A stretch of DNA of 64,000 nt, from NCBI RefSeq assembly GCF_029866485.1, contig NZ_CP092332.1:1860001-1924000 (forward strand), given 5' to 3'. The notes beneath the pieces are model-generated. The model saw nothing but the letters and a program-made list of their open reading frames with translations, ran no database searches and had not been told where the DNA came from. This DNA comes from Flavobacterium keumense (lineage in GTDB: Bacteria > Bacteroidota > Bacteroidia > Flavobacteriales > Flavobacteriaceae). How positions within the stretch are numbered: the first letter of the stretch is position 1; each line of letters opens with the position of its first letter. A program made the translations under genes and the position numbers. Shown here piece by piece: positions 55,441-63,518 of this stretch.

Positions 55441-56331
55441 ATGAAAACCAACTTCAATAGACGTTCTGTAATCAAAGGAATACTTGCCAGTTCTGCTGCG
55501 CTAAGTATTCCTTTAGAATTGTCTGCTTTTGGTTTTATAAAAGAGAAAACAACTACTATTCCTATGCTAAAAGGCAATATCAATCATTCGGTTTCTCGAT
55601 GGTGTTTTGATTCATTAGATTTAGAAACCTTGTGTGTTGAAGCAAAGAAAATGGGAATCACAGGAATCGATTTAGTGGGACCAGAAGCTTGGCCAACACT
55701 AAAAAAATACAATTTGGTTTCTACTATGTGTAATGGTGCTGAATTAAATTTAGTTGATGGTTTTAACGATACTCAATTTCACGAAAAACTAATTCAACGC
55801 TATTCAGAGATGATTCCGCGTGTGGCTGAAGCAGGGTACAAAAATTTAATTTGTTTTAGTGGTAATCGAAGAGGAAAATCAGATGATGAAGGTTGGACTA
55901 ATTGTGTGATTGGATTACAAAAATTAATCCCATTAGCTGAAAAGTATAAAGTTACTCTAGTAATGGAATTATTGAACAGTAAAATTGACCATAAAGACTA
56001 CCAATGCAATCACACGGCTTGGGGGGTTGAATTAGTTAAACGAATTAATTCACCCAATTTCAAATTGCTTTACGATATCTATCACATGCAAATTGATGAA
56101 GGTGACGTAATTAGAACTATAAAAGATAATATCCAATACATTGCCCATTTTCATACGGCTGGTGTTCCTGGTCGAAATGAAATTGACGACACACAGGAAT
56201 TGAACTATCCTGCGATTATGAGAGCTATTGCAGGAACTGGTTTTAAAGGATTTGTTGGACAAGAATTTGTTCCTAAAAATCCAAATAAATTAGCCTCCTT
56301 GCAACAAGCGATAACTATTTGCGACATTTAA
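55441..56331 (+). CDS. Hydroxypyruvate isomerase-like TIM barrel, Tat-type leader
   Basis: 296 residues. A Tat-like leader NRRSVIKGILASSAALSIPL is followed by an AP-endonuclease-2-like barrel. Metal-site segments are VMELLNSKIDH (about residue 177), LLYDIYHMQIDEGDVIR (about 208), IAHFHTAGVPGRNEIDD (about 235) and GFVGQEFVPKNP (about 273), the pattern of hydroxypyruvate isomerase-like proteins. Export makes a glyoxylate role unlikely; a keto-sugar isomerase or lyase is more plausible here. Starts 8 nt after the transporter gene. Confidence 0.85.
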   Translation: MKTNFNRRSVIKGILASSAALSIPLELSAFGFIKEKTTTIPMLKGNINHSVSRWCFDSLDLETLCVEAKKMGITGIDLVGPEAWPTLKKYNLVSTMCNGAELNLVDGFNDTQFHEKLIQRYSEMIPRVAEAGYKNLICFSGNRRGKSDDEGWTNCVIGLQKLIPLAEKYKVTLVMELLNSKIDHKDYQCNHTAWGVELVKRINSPNFKLLYDIYHMQIDEGDVIRTIKDNIQYIAHFHTAGVPGRNEIDDTQELNYPAIMRAIAGTGFKGFVGQEFVPKNPNKLASLQQAITICDI

Positions 56332-56350
56332 TTAACAAAAAATATAACCC

Positions 56351-57229
56351 ATGAACAAAAGAAGAGAATTTTTAATTAATAGTGGTTTAGTACTAGGTAC
56401 TTTGGCCATTACCCCTTCCCTAGCCTTTACAACTAAAAAAAGAGCTATTGGAATTCAATTATGGACTTTGCGTGAAACTTTGCCTAAAGATATTAAAGGA
56501 GTTTTGGCACAGATTGCTAAAGCTGGATTTACAGAAGTGGAAACATTTGGTTTCTCACCAAAAGATAATGCTTTCTTCGGAACAACGGTTACCGATTTCA
56601 AAGCGATCTTGGACGCGAATGGTTTGAAAGCTACAAGTAACCATTTTGATTTTAACAACTTTATTAAAACTGGCGATCTTAGTGACCTAAAATCATACAT
56701 AGCAGCTGCTAAAGTATTAGGAAGTGAATATGTTACTATTCCATGGATTTTACCTGAATTAAGAGGGACTTCAGCTGATGATTACAAAAAATTAGCGGCA
56801 GGAATCAATAAAGTAGCACAACAATGTCACGCTGCAGGTTTAAAATTAGCCTATCATAATCACGACTTTGAATTCACAAAATTCGGAAATACAAATGGGT
56901 ATGAAATCTTGTTAAATGAAACGGATCCAAAATTAGTTGATTTTGAATTGGATTTATACTGGGCGGTTCGTGCAGGACATAACCCATTGGATTTATTCAA
57001 GCAACATCCTGGACGTTTCACTATGTGGCACGTAAAAGACATGGATAAAGCCAATAAAGAATTAAATGCTGAAATTGGCAAAGGAGCTATTGATTTCAAA
57101 GCCATTTTTGCACAATCAAAATTGTCAGGAATGAAACGTTTCTTTTTAGAACATGAAACGAATTATACTCCAAATCCTTTGGAATCAATCAAAACTAGTT
57201 TTGATTATATTTCTAAAAATCTAATCTAG
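56351..57229 (+). CDS. Sugar phosphate isomerase/epimerase family TIM barrel, Tat-type leader
   Basis: 292 residues. The leader MNKRREFLINSGLVLGTLA is Tat-like, and the barrel starts AIGIQLWTLRETLPKD (about residue 31). Metal-site segments are AYHNHDFEFTKFG (about 168), VDFELDLYWAVRAGHNP (about 197), MWHVKDMDKANK (about 225) and FFLEHETNYTPNP (about 262). These exported barrels accompany DUF1080 and Gfo/Idh/MocA proteins in Bacteroidota keto-sugar loci and may perform 2-epimerisation or beta-elimination. It is the last gene of the operon; a terminator follows. Confidence 0.87.
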   Translation: MNKRREFLINSGLVLGTLAITPSLAFTTKKRAIGIQLWTLRETLPKDIKGVLAQIAKAGFTEVETFGFSPKDNAFFGTTVTDFKAILDANGLKATSNHFDFNNFIKTGDLSDLKSYIAAAKVLGSEYVTIPWILPELRGTSADDYKKLAAGINKVAQQCHAAGLKLAYHNHDFEFTKFGNTNGYEILLNETDPKLVDFELDLYWAVRAGHNPLDLFKQHPGRFTMWHVKDMDKANKELNAEIGKGAIDFKAIFAQSKLSGMKRFFLEHETNYTPNPLESIKTSFDYISKNLI

Positions 57230-57242
57230 ATTTTTTAAAACA

Positions 57243-57290
57243 TAAAAAAAGGGTATTTAATTAGTTTTTAATTGAATACCCTTTTTTATT
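57243..57290 (+). terminator. Terminator of the keto-sugar operon
   Basis: GGGTATTTAATTA pairs with TTAATTGAATACCC (one bulged G) around a short T-rich loop, with A and T runs outside. It separates the operon from the tandem array. Confidence 0.88.
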
Positions 57291-57316
57291 TAAAGTAGAC
57301 AGTTGATTATTAATTG

Positions 57317-57840
57317 TTCCAACGGATTAAAATCCGTTGCAATTATATATATCGTCCCTATGGGACTTATAAGTCGTCTTAGAGAGCCATGGGCTCGACT
57401 TATTTTAAAAGGCTGGACTTCAGTCCGGTCGTCGAAACCAAACACTCCTATTTTCCAACGGATTGAAATCCGTTGCAATTATATATATCGTCCCTATGGG
57501 ACTTATAAGTCGTCTTAGAGAGCCATGGGCTCGACTTATTTTAAAAGGCTGGACTTCAGTCCGGTCGAAACCAAACACTCCTATTTTCCAACGGATTAAA
57601 ATCCGTTGCAATTATATATATCGTCCCTATGGGACTTATAAGTCGTCTTAGAGAGCCATGGGCTCGACTTATTTTAAAAGGCTAGACTTCAGTCCGGTCG
57701 TCGAAACCAAACACTCCTATTTTCCAACGGATTGAAATCCGTTGCAATTATATATATCGTCCCTATGGGACTTATAAGTCGTCTTAGAGAGCCATGGGCT
57801 CGACTTATTTTAAAAGGCTGGACTTCAGTCCGATCGAAAC
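57317..57840. repeat. Four-unit tandem array of hairpin-rich repeats (period 133-136 bp)
   Basis: Units start at 57317, 57453, 57586 and 57722, with the last cut short at 57840. Each holds four palindromes: CAACGGATTAAAATCCGTTG (9-bp stem), GTCCCtatGGGAC, GAGCCatgGGCTC and CTGGACTtcAGTCCGG. Units 1 and 3 share ATTAAAATC and GTCGTCG; units 2 and 4 share ATTGAAATC and a single GTCG. The array is therefore a duplicated dimer of 269 bp. Open frames in it are artefacts of the repeat. There are no unique spacers, so it is not a CRISPR array. Confidence 0.92.
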
Positions 57841-57860
57841 AATCACGTGAACAGGTAAAT

Positions 57861-58853
57861 TTACCACTTTTCTAAGCCTAATAACTTCTTACCCAAATCG
57901 CTTAATTCGGCTGTTTTGTGTTTTGTGATTTCCCATTTTCTTGGATCACCAGGAAATGCATATCCTTCAGGTGCAATCCGGTTTTTCCAAGAATTGATGC
58001 GCCATGCTTTAAGCTCTTCATTATCTTCTTCTGCAGGCATCATTGAAATATATTGCGCTACACGCACTTTGTCTTGAGTTAAATTAGGGCGAATTCCGTG
58101 AGGTTGCAAACTATTAAAAATTAATAAATCTCCCGCTTCCATTTTCACTTTCACTAATTGATCTTCAAATCCTGTAATATCAGGTTGAAAACGATGTCTG
58201 TCTTCGGGTTGAGTTAATTTCCAAGTATCATAGGTGCGGAACAATTCAGGAATACATTGAAAGCCTCCCATATTCTCATCCGTTGTATCTACCAAAGCCA
58301 GCACGCCTTGCACATTTTGTGGTTTTGTTTCAGGATCGTAATCCCAATGGATGAATCCTTTGAATTCATGGTCTGGACGAACAGGAAAATTCAAATTGGC
58401 TCTATCAATGGTAACCCATAATTTCTCTGTTCCCCAAACATCAACAAAAGCATCATAAACTTTTTGCATCTGGCGATTATCCCATTGGTATTGGTGATTG
58501 TACAATTCCACCATTCCGCTATTAGTTAATTCTTTCATTTGCATTTCTGCCCTTGGAGGTGCATACCAAGTAGATGGGTCATTGGGATCTTTCTCTTCAA
58601 ATTCCCAAATAAAATTAGCCAATCGTTCTGCGTTTTCTTTTGGTACGGCATTTTTGATTACAATATACCCATTGGTTATCCAGAAATTCCATTGCTCTTC
58701 AGTTAATAAACGAAGTGGTTTGCCGTTAGAACGATCATTTAGTTTTTGCACACTTGATTTGGCTACCGATGGATTTCCAGGAATATCTTTGTGTGCGTTA
58801 GTCGCCATCGTTGGCGTCATTGTAGGAGTCATCGTTTGGTTTATATTTTCCAT
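57861..58853 (-). CDS. Phytanoyl-CoA dioxygenase (PhyH) family protein
   Basis: 330 residues, an Fe(II)/2-oxoglutarate oxygenase fold. Iron ligands: HWD in FIHWDYDPETKP (about residue 169) and the distal His in LLIFNSLQPHGIRPN (about 246), followed by the 2OG-binding Arg in RVAQYISMMP. The N-terminal 40 residues are low-complexity (repeated Met-Thr-Pro-Thr) and may not be conserved; a later ATG could be used. The PhyH family covers many small-molecule hydroxylases, and this substrate is unknown. Divergent from an AraC-type regulator 152 nt away, which probably controls it. Confidence 0.87.
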   Translation of the reverse strand: MENINQTMTPTMTPTMATNAHKDIPGNPSVAKSSVQKLNDRSNGKPLRLLTEEQWNFWITNGYIVIKNAVPKENAERLANFIWEFEEKDPNDPSTWYAPPRAEMQMKELTNSGMVELYNHQYQWDNRQMQKVYDAFVDVWGTEKLWVTIDRANLNFPVRPDHEFKGFIHWDYDPETKPQNVQGVLALVDTTDENMGGFQCIPELFRTYDTWKLTQPEDRHRFQPDITGFEDQLVKVKMEAGDLLIFNSLQPHGIRPNLTQDKVRVAQYISMMPAEEDNEELKAWRINSWKNRIAPEGYAFPGDPRKWEITKHKTAELSDLGKKLLGLEKW

Positions 58854-58881
58854 AGTTAAAGGTTTAGTTAATTTGATAATC

Positions 58882-58889
58882 CAAAATTA
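58882..58889 (-). promoter_or_regulatory. -7 promoter box of the PhyH gene
   Basis: A perfect TAATTTTG on the minus strand, 28 nt upstream of the ATG at 58853. Confidence 0.45.
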
Positions 58890-58952
58890 GTAGAAATTGA
58901 GTAGTTGAATTATCACAAAATTTACCATAATTTGTACTATATTGGCTTTTTG

Positions 58953-58983
58953 TTGGGTATTAAACTGTATAATAGTACATTTA
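58953..58983 (+). promoter_or_regulatory. Probable promoter of the AraC regulator gene
   Basis: TTG (58953-58955), a 20-nt spacer and TACATTTA (58976-58983), one mismatch from TAnnTTTG; about 22 nt upstream of the ATG. Confidence 0.5.
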
Positions 58984-59005
58984 TATTGCAAACAAAGAAA
59001 AATAT

Positions 59006-59845
59006 ATGAAAATCGTACTCGAAGATATTAAACGCTTAGCGGGAAGTTCGTTCCGAATTTTGGTCAACCCAAAATTGAACAATTTTTATTATTGGCATTT
59101 TCATCCTGAATTTGAATTGACTTTTATAGAAGCTCCCCAAGGAACTAGACGGGTTGGAAATCATGTAGGACAATTTGAAGGGAGTGACTTGGTTTTTATT
59201 GGTTCTAATATTCCACATTTGAACTTTGATTACGGAATTAGAGCTGAATACGAAAAAGTAGTAGTACTGCAAATTAATGCTGATTTTTTCAAGAATGATT
59301 TTGCTTCAACTCCAGAACTGGCAGCGATTCAGCAACTGTTTGAAAATGCTAAAAAAGTAATTTGCTTTCACGGGAACACCAAATCCACTATTGGAAAACA
59401 ATTAAAAACGATTCATTTATTACCGCATTTTGAACAATTTATAGCAGTATTGTCATTGTTTCAAACGCTTGCAACTTCTGAAGAAATGACTTTTTTACAC
59501 GAACATCCTTTTGAAAATTTCTACAATAACAAAGAGCAATCCCGACTCAAAGTAGTCTATACTTTTATCGAAAAAAATTTTCAGCGCACTATTACTATTG
59601 AAGAAATGGCGCAACTCACCCATTTATCTAAAGCGGCTTTTTGTCGGTATTTTAAGAAAATGACGCGACTGACTTTTATCGAATTCTTAAATCAATACCG
59701 AATTGAACAAGCCAAACGCCTTTTAAAAGGAGATAAAAACGTAACGGAAACTTGTTACGAATGCGGATTTGAAAGTGTATCGTATTTCAATCGCATCTTC
59801 AAAAAAGTCGTTGGCGAAAATCCTTTGGAATTTAAAAAGAAGTAA
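59006..59845 (+). CDS. AraC family transcriptional regulator
   Basis: 279 residues. The N-terminal cupin-like sensor domain (about residues 10-140) has YYWHFHPEFELTFIEAPQG, the usual sugar- or small-ligand-sensing start, and the C-terminal double HTH (about 180-275) has TIEEMAQLTHLSKAAFCRYF and CYECGFESVSYFNRIFKK followed by GENPLEFKK. It is transcribed away from the PhyH gene and ends 5 nt before the convergent M1 peptidase gene. It may also affect the keto-sugar operon, but that operon's promoter is 12 kb away. Confidence 0.93.
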   Translation: MKIVLEDIKRLAGSSFRILVNPKLNNFYYWHFHPEFELTFIEAPQGTRRVGNHVGQFEGSDLVFIGSNIPHLNFDYGIRAEYEKVVVLQINADFFKNDFASTPELAAIQQLFENAKKVICFHGNTKSTIGKQLKTIHLLPHFEQFIAVLSLFQTLATSEEMTFLHEHPFENFYNNKEQSRLKVVYTFIEKNFQRTITIEEMAQLTHLSKAAFCRYFKKMTRLTFIEFLNQYRIEQAKRLLKGDKNVTETCYECGFESVSYFNRIFKKVVGENPLEFKKK

Positions 59846-59849
59846 ATTT

Positions 59850-61481
59850 TTAGTTGGTACTGTTCAATTCCGCTACATAATAATTAGCATCAATTGTCAA
59901 TTTTGAATTCACATTCGATACCGTAATTACCTTCCATTCTTTTGTAGGCTGAATTTGCAATGATTCTCCATTCAAGTAAACTTGAACTGGCATCGTAAAT
60001 CCATCAACACAATTAATCCAACGATAGCTTAATTGCTTTTCTGTGAAATAATATTCCAAAGTAGGCACTCGTGTATCTCTCAAATATTGATTAAAAACGG
60101 GCATTAAGTCAATGCCTGCTTGTTCACTAATGTAGTTTTCAATTTGTTGGGTAGTAACCGTTTGATGGTAAAACGTACTATTCAAACCTCTAAGGATTTC
60201 TCTCCATTTTTCGTCATTATTGATGATTTGACGAATGGTATGCAACATATTACCGCCTTTGTAATACATATCGCCGGAACCTTCGTTATTTACATCGTAT
60301 TGGCCAATAATCGGTTTGTCATTTCGAATATTTTTTCGAGTACCACGTACATACTCCGCTCCAGCCTCTTTGCCATAATAGTATTCTACAAACAAACTTT
60401 CAGAATAGTTGGTAAAACTTTCATGAATCCACATATCGGCAATGTCTTTGTACGTGATATTATTAGCAAACCATTCGTGTCCCGACTCATGAATAATGAT
60501 AAAATCAAATTTCAATCCCCAACCGGTACCGCTTAAATCACGTCCGCGATAACCGTTTTTATAACCATTCCCATAGGTAACACTACTTTGATGTTCCATA
60601 CCTAAATACGGCACTTCAACGAGTTTGTAGCTGTCTTCGTAAAAAGGATAAGGACCAAACCAATGTTCGAAAGCTTTGAGCATTTTAGGAACATCTTGGA
60701 ATTGTTTTTTGGCTTTAGCCAAATTGTTTCGCAACACATAATATTGACAATCTAAATCTCCTTTTTCGCCCTTGTATTTTTCTGAAAAAGCTACATAATC
60801 ACCAATATTGATATTTACCCCGTAGTTATTAATCGGATTGGTGACTTGCCAAGTGTATGTTGTTGTATTGTCTTTTAATTGTTTTGTGTTTATCAAGCGA
60901 CCATTGGAAATATCCATTAGGCCTTTTGGAACATTCACACTAATCAACATAGATTCAACTTCATCGTACATGTGGTCTTTGTTAGGCCACCAAACACTTG
61001 CTCCCAAACCTTGACAAGAAGAGGCTATAAAGGATTTTCCATTTTCATCTTTCTTCCAAGTGATTCCTCCATCCCAAGGCGGATTAACGGCTATTTTTGG
61101 CTTTCCTCCATAAAAAATAACAAGCTGCTTCTTTTCTCCTTTACTTTGATTGGCTACTAAATACACATAATAGACATTACCATCTCTTTGGTACTTTAGG
61201 TTGATACCATCTTGTACAATTTTGGTAATTTGCATCGGTTCTTGCAAGTCAATTTGCATCACATTGTATTTTTCGACTACTTGATAGTCAATTGTATTGG
61301 ATCCAATAATGGTACTATCTGCAGGATTCACTTTGATGTCTAAATGGTATTTTTTTAAGTCCCACCAACTTCTTTCTTTGGTAATACTTCCTCGTAAACT
61401 GTCTTGTCTAGTGAATTTTTGAGCTAAAATGGTATTGGTAACCAAAAATAGAAGGAATAAGTAAATAGTTTTTTTATTCAT
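59850..61481 (-). CDS. M1 family metallopeptidase, exported
   Basis: A 543-residue zinc aminopeptidase with an N-terminal signal peptide (MNKKTIYLFLLFLVTNTILA). The zinc site is HESGHEWFANN with the third ligand Glu 18 residues on in WIHESFTNYSESL (about residue 330-360), an exact HExxH-x18-E. The exopeptidase-substrate motif reads YLGMEHQSS (GMEH in place of GxMEN; about 297). The ERAP-like C-terminal domain of large M1 enzymes is absent. It probably trims peptides in the periplasm. The PhoD-like gene lies 10 nt upstream on the same strand, so the two form an operon. Confidence 0.92.
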   Translation of the reverse strand: MNKKTIYLFLLFLVTNTILAQKFTRQDSLRGSITKERSWWDLKKYHLDIKVNPADSTIIGSNTIDYQVVEKYNVMQIDLQEPMQITKIVQDGINLKYQRDGNVYYVYLVANQSKGEKKQLVIFYGGKPKIAVNPPWDGGITWKKDENGKSFIASSCQGLGASVWWPNKDHMYDEVESMLISVNVPKGLMDISNGRLINTKQLKDNTTTYTWQVTNPINNYGVNINIGDYVAFSEKYKGEKGDLDCQYYVLRNNLAKAKKQFQDVPKMLKAFEHWFGPYPFYEDSYKLVEVPYLGMEHQSSVTYGNGYKNGYRGRDLSGTGWGLKFDFIIIHESGHEWFANNITYKDIADMWIHESFTNYSESLFVEYYYGKEAGAEYVRGTRKNIRNDKPIIGQYDVNNEGSGDMYYKGGNMLHTIRQIINNDEKWREILRGLNSTFYHQTVTTQQIENYISEQAGIDLMPVFNQYLRDTRVPTLEYYFTEKQLSYRWINCVDGFTMPVQVYLNGESLQIQPTKEWKVITVSNVNSKLTIDANYYVAELNSTN

Positions 61482-61491
61482 AATTCAAATA

Positions 61492-62517
61492 TTAATATTG
61501 TTGAATATGTTCGCTTAAAAGGTTATTTTCTGCTCCTCGAATTTGCATGATGACAAGATGGTTCGTGAAGTCAAATTGTAATAATCCAAAATTTTTCTCT
61601 GCTACAACTTTACCTATTTGATAGGGATTTTCTTCTCCAGAAAAACTAGAATACACATGAGTAAGTCCACTAGAAGTGAAATCCACTAAAGGATAGTTTA
61701 AATTGGGAACCTTTTTAGAAGAAAAAGTGGCTATATGACGATCGCCTGAAATAATAAACGTTCCTTTTGCTTTTGATGCTACAATTATCTTTTCTAGTTT
61801 ATCAATCTCATGCGGAAAATTACCCCAACATTCAAAGCCGTGCTTGTCCGATAACAATTGGATACTGCTTACAATTACATTGAACGGAGCCTCAGAAGAG
61901 TTCAACTCTTGTTCTAACCATTTCCACTGCGCTTCTCCTAAAATGGTTCCTTGTCCGTAGTGATTTGGTTGAAAACGTTTTTTTGAATTCAATGATTTGG
62001 TTACAGCAGTTCTAAAGAATCGAGTATCTAAAACAATTATTTTGACTTTATTTCCATCAACATTAATTAGTCTAGAATTATAAACACCATCTCTAAAACG
62101 TTCTGGAGCATCTTTGGATGTTCCTAAAAAATCTAATAATAATTGCTGACTTGCTCTCTTATAAGGGTATTCCTCTCCTCCATCATTTAGACCGTAATCA
62201 TGATCGTCCCAAGTGCCTAAAATCTGTTTGTTAGCCATAAATTCTAAATAATCCGCATCATTTTTCTGAATGGCATAATTTTCTTTAAGCGCATTCATGT
62301 CTTCGGTATCTGAATAAACATTATCTCCTCCCCAAATCCAAGCTACAGGAAGGTTTTCATCAATAGATTTCCATAACTCATTTTTGAGTCTTTGATTGTC
62401 ACAAGAACCAAAAGCAATGGAATAAGTTTTGGTTTGAGAATGAATCGAACTAGTAATTAGGAATAAAATCAACCCTAGTGGGAATAATAATTTAGTACGT
62501 GCAAATATCATTTTCAT
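61492..62517 (-). CDS. PhoD-like alkaline phosphatase/metallophosphatase, exported
   Basis: 341 residues with a signal peptide (KLLFPLGLILFLITSSIHS). PhoD-family signatures: AFGSCDNQRLKNELW (about residue 36), WIWGGDNVYSD (about 58), LGTWDDHDYGLNDGG (metal site, about 101), VLDTRFFR (about 160) and FIISGDRHIATFS (about 255). It hydrolyses phosphomono- or diesters in the periplasm, and homologues also act as phospholipase D-like enzymes. A TACATTTA box lies at 62534-62541 (minus strand), one mismatch from the consensus. Likely co-transcribed with the M1 peptidase. Confidence 0.9.
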   Translation of the reverse strand: MKMIFARTKLLFPLGLILFLITSSIHSQTKTYSIAFGSCDNQRLKNELWKSIDENLPVAWIWGGDNVYSDTEDMNALKENYAIQKNDADYLEFMANKQILGTWDDHDYGLNDGGEEYPYKRASQQLLLDFLGTSKDAPERFRDGVYNSRLINVDGNKVKIIVLDTRFFRTAVTKSLNSKKRFQPNHYGQGTILGEAQWKWLEQELNSSEAPFNVIVSSIQLLSDKHGFECWGNFPHEIDKLEKIIVASKAKGTFIISGDRHIATFSSKKVPNLNYPLVDFTSSGLTHVYSSFSGEENPYQIGKVVAEKNFGLLQFDFTNHLVIMQIRGAENNLLSEHIQQY

Positions 62518-62554
62518 TAATTAAATAGAAAGGTAAATGTAACTGATTTTATTT

Positions 62555-62594
62555 ATAATAAAAACAAAACCCAACAGAATTGAATCTATTGGGT
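62555..62594 (-). terminator. Terminator for the leftward hisF-hisIE transcript
   Basis: Minus strand: ACCCAATAGA pairs with TCTGTTGGGT (62585-62594 and 62569-62578, one T-G mismatch pair) followed by TTTGTTTTT. It lies about 290 nt beyond hisIE, after the palindrome cluster. Confidence 0.75.
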
Positions 62595-62630
62595 CTTTAA
62601 ATAATTTAAATTGATGTTATCATATATTCC

Positions 62631-62816
62631 GTCCCTACGGGACTATCGATTGTCAAACTAATTTTTATTTACCAAGATGTTGTCCCGATGGGACTATTAT
62701 AAATTGTTATTTTAATAAAATGGTAATCAAACAATAATTATATTTAATTGTCTCATTAGGGACTAAATTTTAGTAATTGATAATATTGCTCTAACTCTCA
62801 AATGTCCCGTAGGGAT
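62631..62816. repeat. Second cluster of GTCCC-type palindromes
   Basis: Four copies in the gap between hisIE and the PhoD gene: GTCCCtacGGGAC (62631-62643), GTCCCgatGGGAC (62692-62704), GTCTCATTAGGGAC (62750-62763, imperfect) and GTCCCgtaGGGAT (62804-62816). The AT-rich spacers between them are unrelated. The same core occurs at 20-32 and in each unit of the 57317-57840 array. The gap 62595-62885 holds no gene. Confidence 0.8.
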
Positions 62817-62885
62817 AATATTTAATGAAAAATTAGGTGTCTCTTTTGATTCAAATGAAGAAAAGATTTCTAAATTGAAATGAAT

Positions 62886-63485
62886 TTATTTCTGTCTTTT
62901 TTTCAAAACTTCAATAACATCATTCATTTGAAAACCTTTGGCTTGAAGCAAAATAAGAAAGTGAAAAAGTAAATCAGCGCTTTCGCTCAAGAACAAATCA
63001 TCGTTAGCATCTTTGGCTTCAATCACTACTTCTACCGCTTCCTCTCCTACTTTTTGAGCAATTTTATTGATCCCTTTTTCGAATAAAGAGGCAACATAAC
63101 TTTTTTCGGCATCAGCATTTTCACGACGGGTTTTGATGGTTTTTTCTAAAGTTGAAATAAAACCATAATTCGGTTGGTTTTCTTCTGCCCAACAGGTATC
63201 GGTGCCATTATGACAAGTTGGTCCCTGCGGACGTACTTGAATCAATAAGGTATCATTATCACAATCGTTCTTGATACTTACTAGGTTTAAAAAGTTGCCG
63301 CTTTCTTCTCCTTTGGTCCAAAGACGTTGTTTGGAACGGCTATAAAAAGTTACTTTTTGAGTAGCTTGTGTTTTGGCGAAAGCCTCTTCGTTCATGTAGC
63401 CCAACATTAATACGGTTTTGGTTTCACTATCTTGAATAATGGCAGGAATTAATCCGTGAGCGCTTTTTGAAAAATCGATGTTCAT
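62886..63485 (-). CDS. hisIE: Bifunctional phosphoribosyl-AMP cyclohydrolase / phosphoribosyl-ATP pyrophosphatase
   Basis: Catalyses steps 2 and 3 of histidine synthesis. 199 residues. The N-terminal HisI half has VLMLGYMNEEAFAKTQ (about residues 26-41), WTKGEESGNFLNL (about 56) and the zinc/catalytic GPTCHNGTDTCW (about 87-98). The C-terminal HisE half has GINKIAQKVGEEAVEVVIEA (about 132-152). It follows hisF on the same strand by 33 nt, matching the conserved end of the flavobacterial his operon. Confidence 0.96.
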   Translation of the reverse strand: MNIDFSKSAHGLIPAIIQDSETKTVLMLGYMNEEAFAKTQATQKVTFYSRSKQRLWTKGEESGNFLNLVSIKNDCDNDTLLIQVRPQGPTCHNGTDTCWAEENQPNYGFISTLEKTIKTRRENADAEKSYVASLFEKGINKIAQKVGEEAVEVVIEAKDANDDLFLSESADLLFHFLILLQAKGFQMNDVIEVLKKRQK

Positions 63486-63518
63486 GTTTGTAATGATGAA
63501 TTATGAGTTTTGAATTAT

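Noticed and set aside
57290..57651. Overlapping 60-70-residue open frames on both strands within the array
   Set aside because: They recur once per repeat unit, encode the palindromes, and lack initiation context; they are artefacts of the tandem repeat.
57317..57840. Possible CRISPR array
   Set aside because: The whole 133-136-bp unit is repeated with almost no variation; there are no unique spacers, no cas genes, and units contain several separate palindromes.
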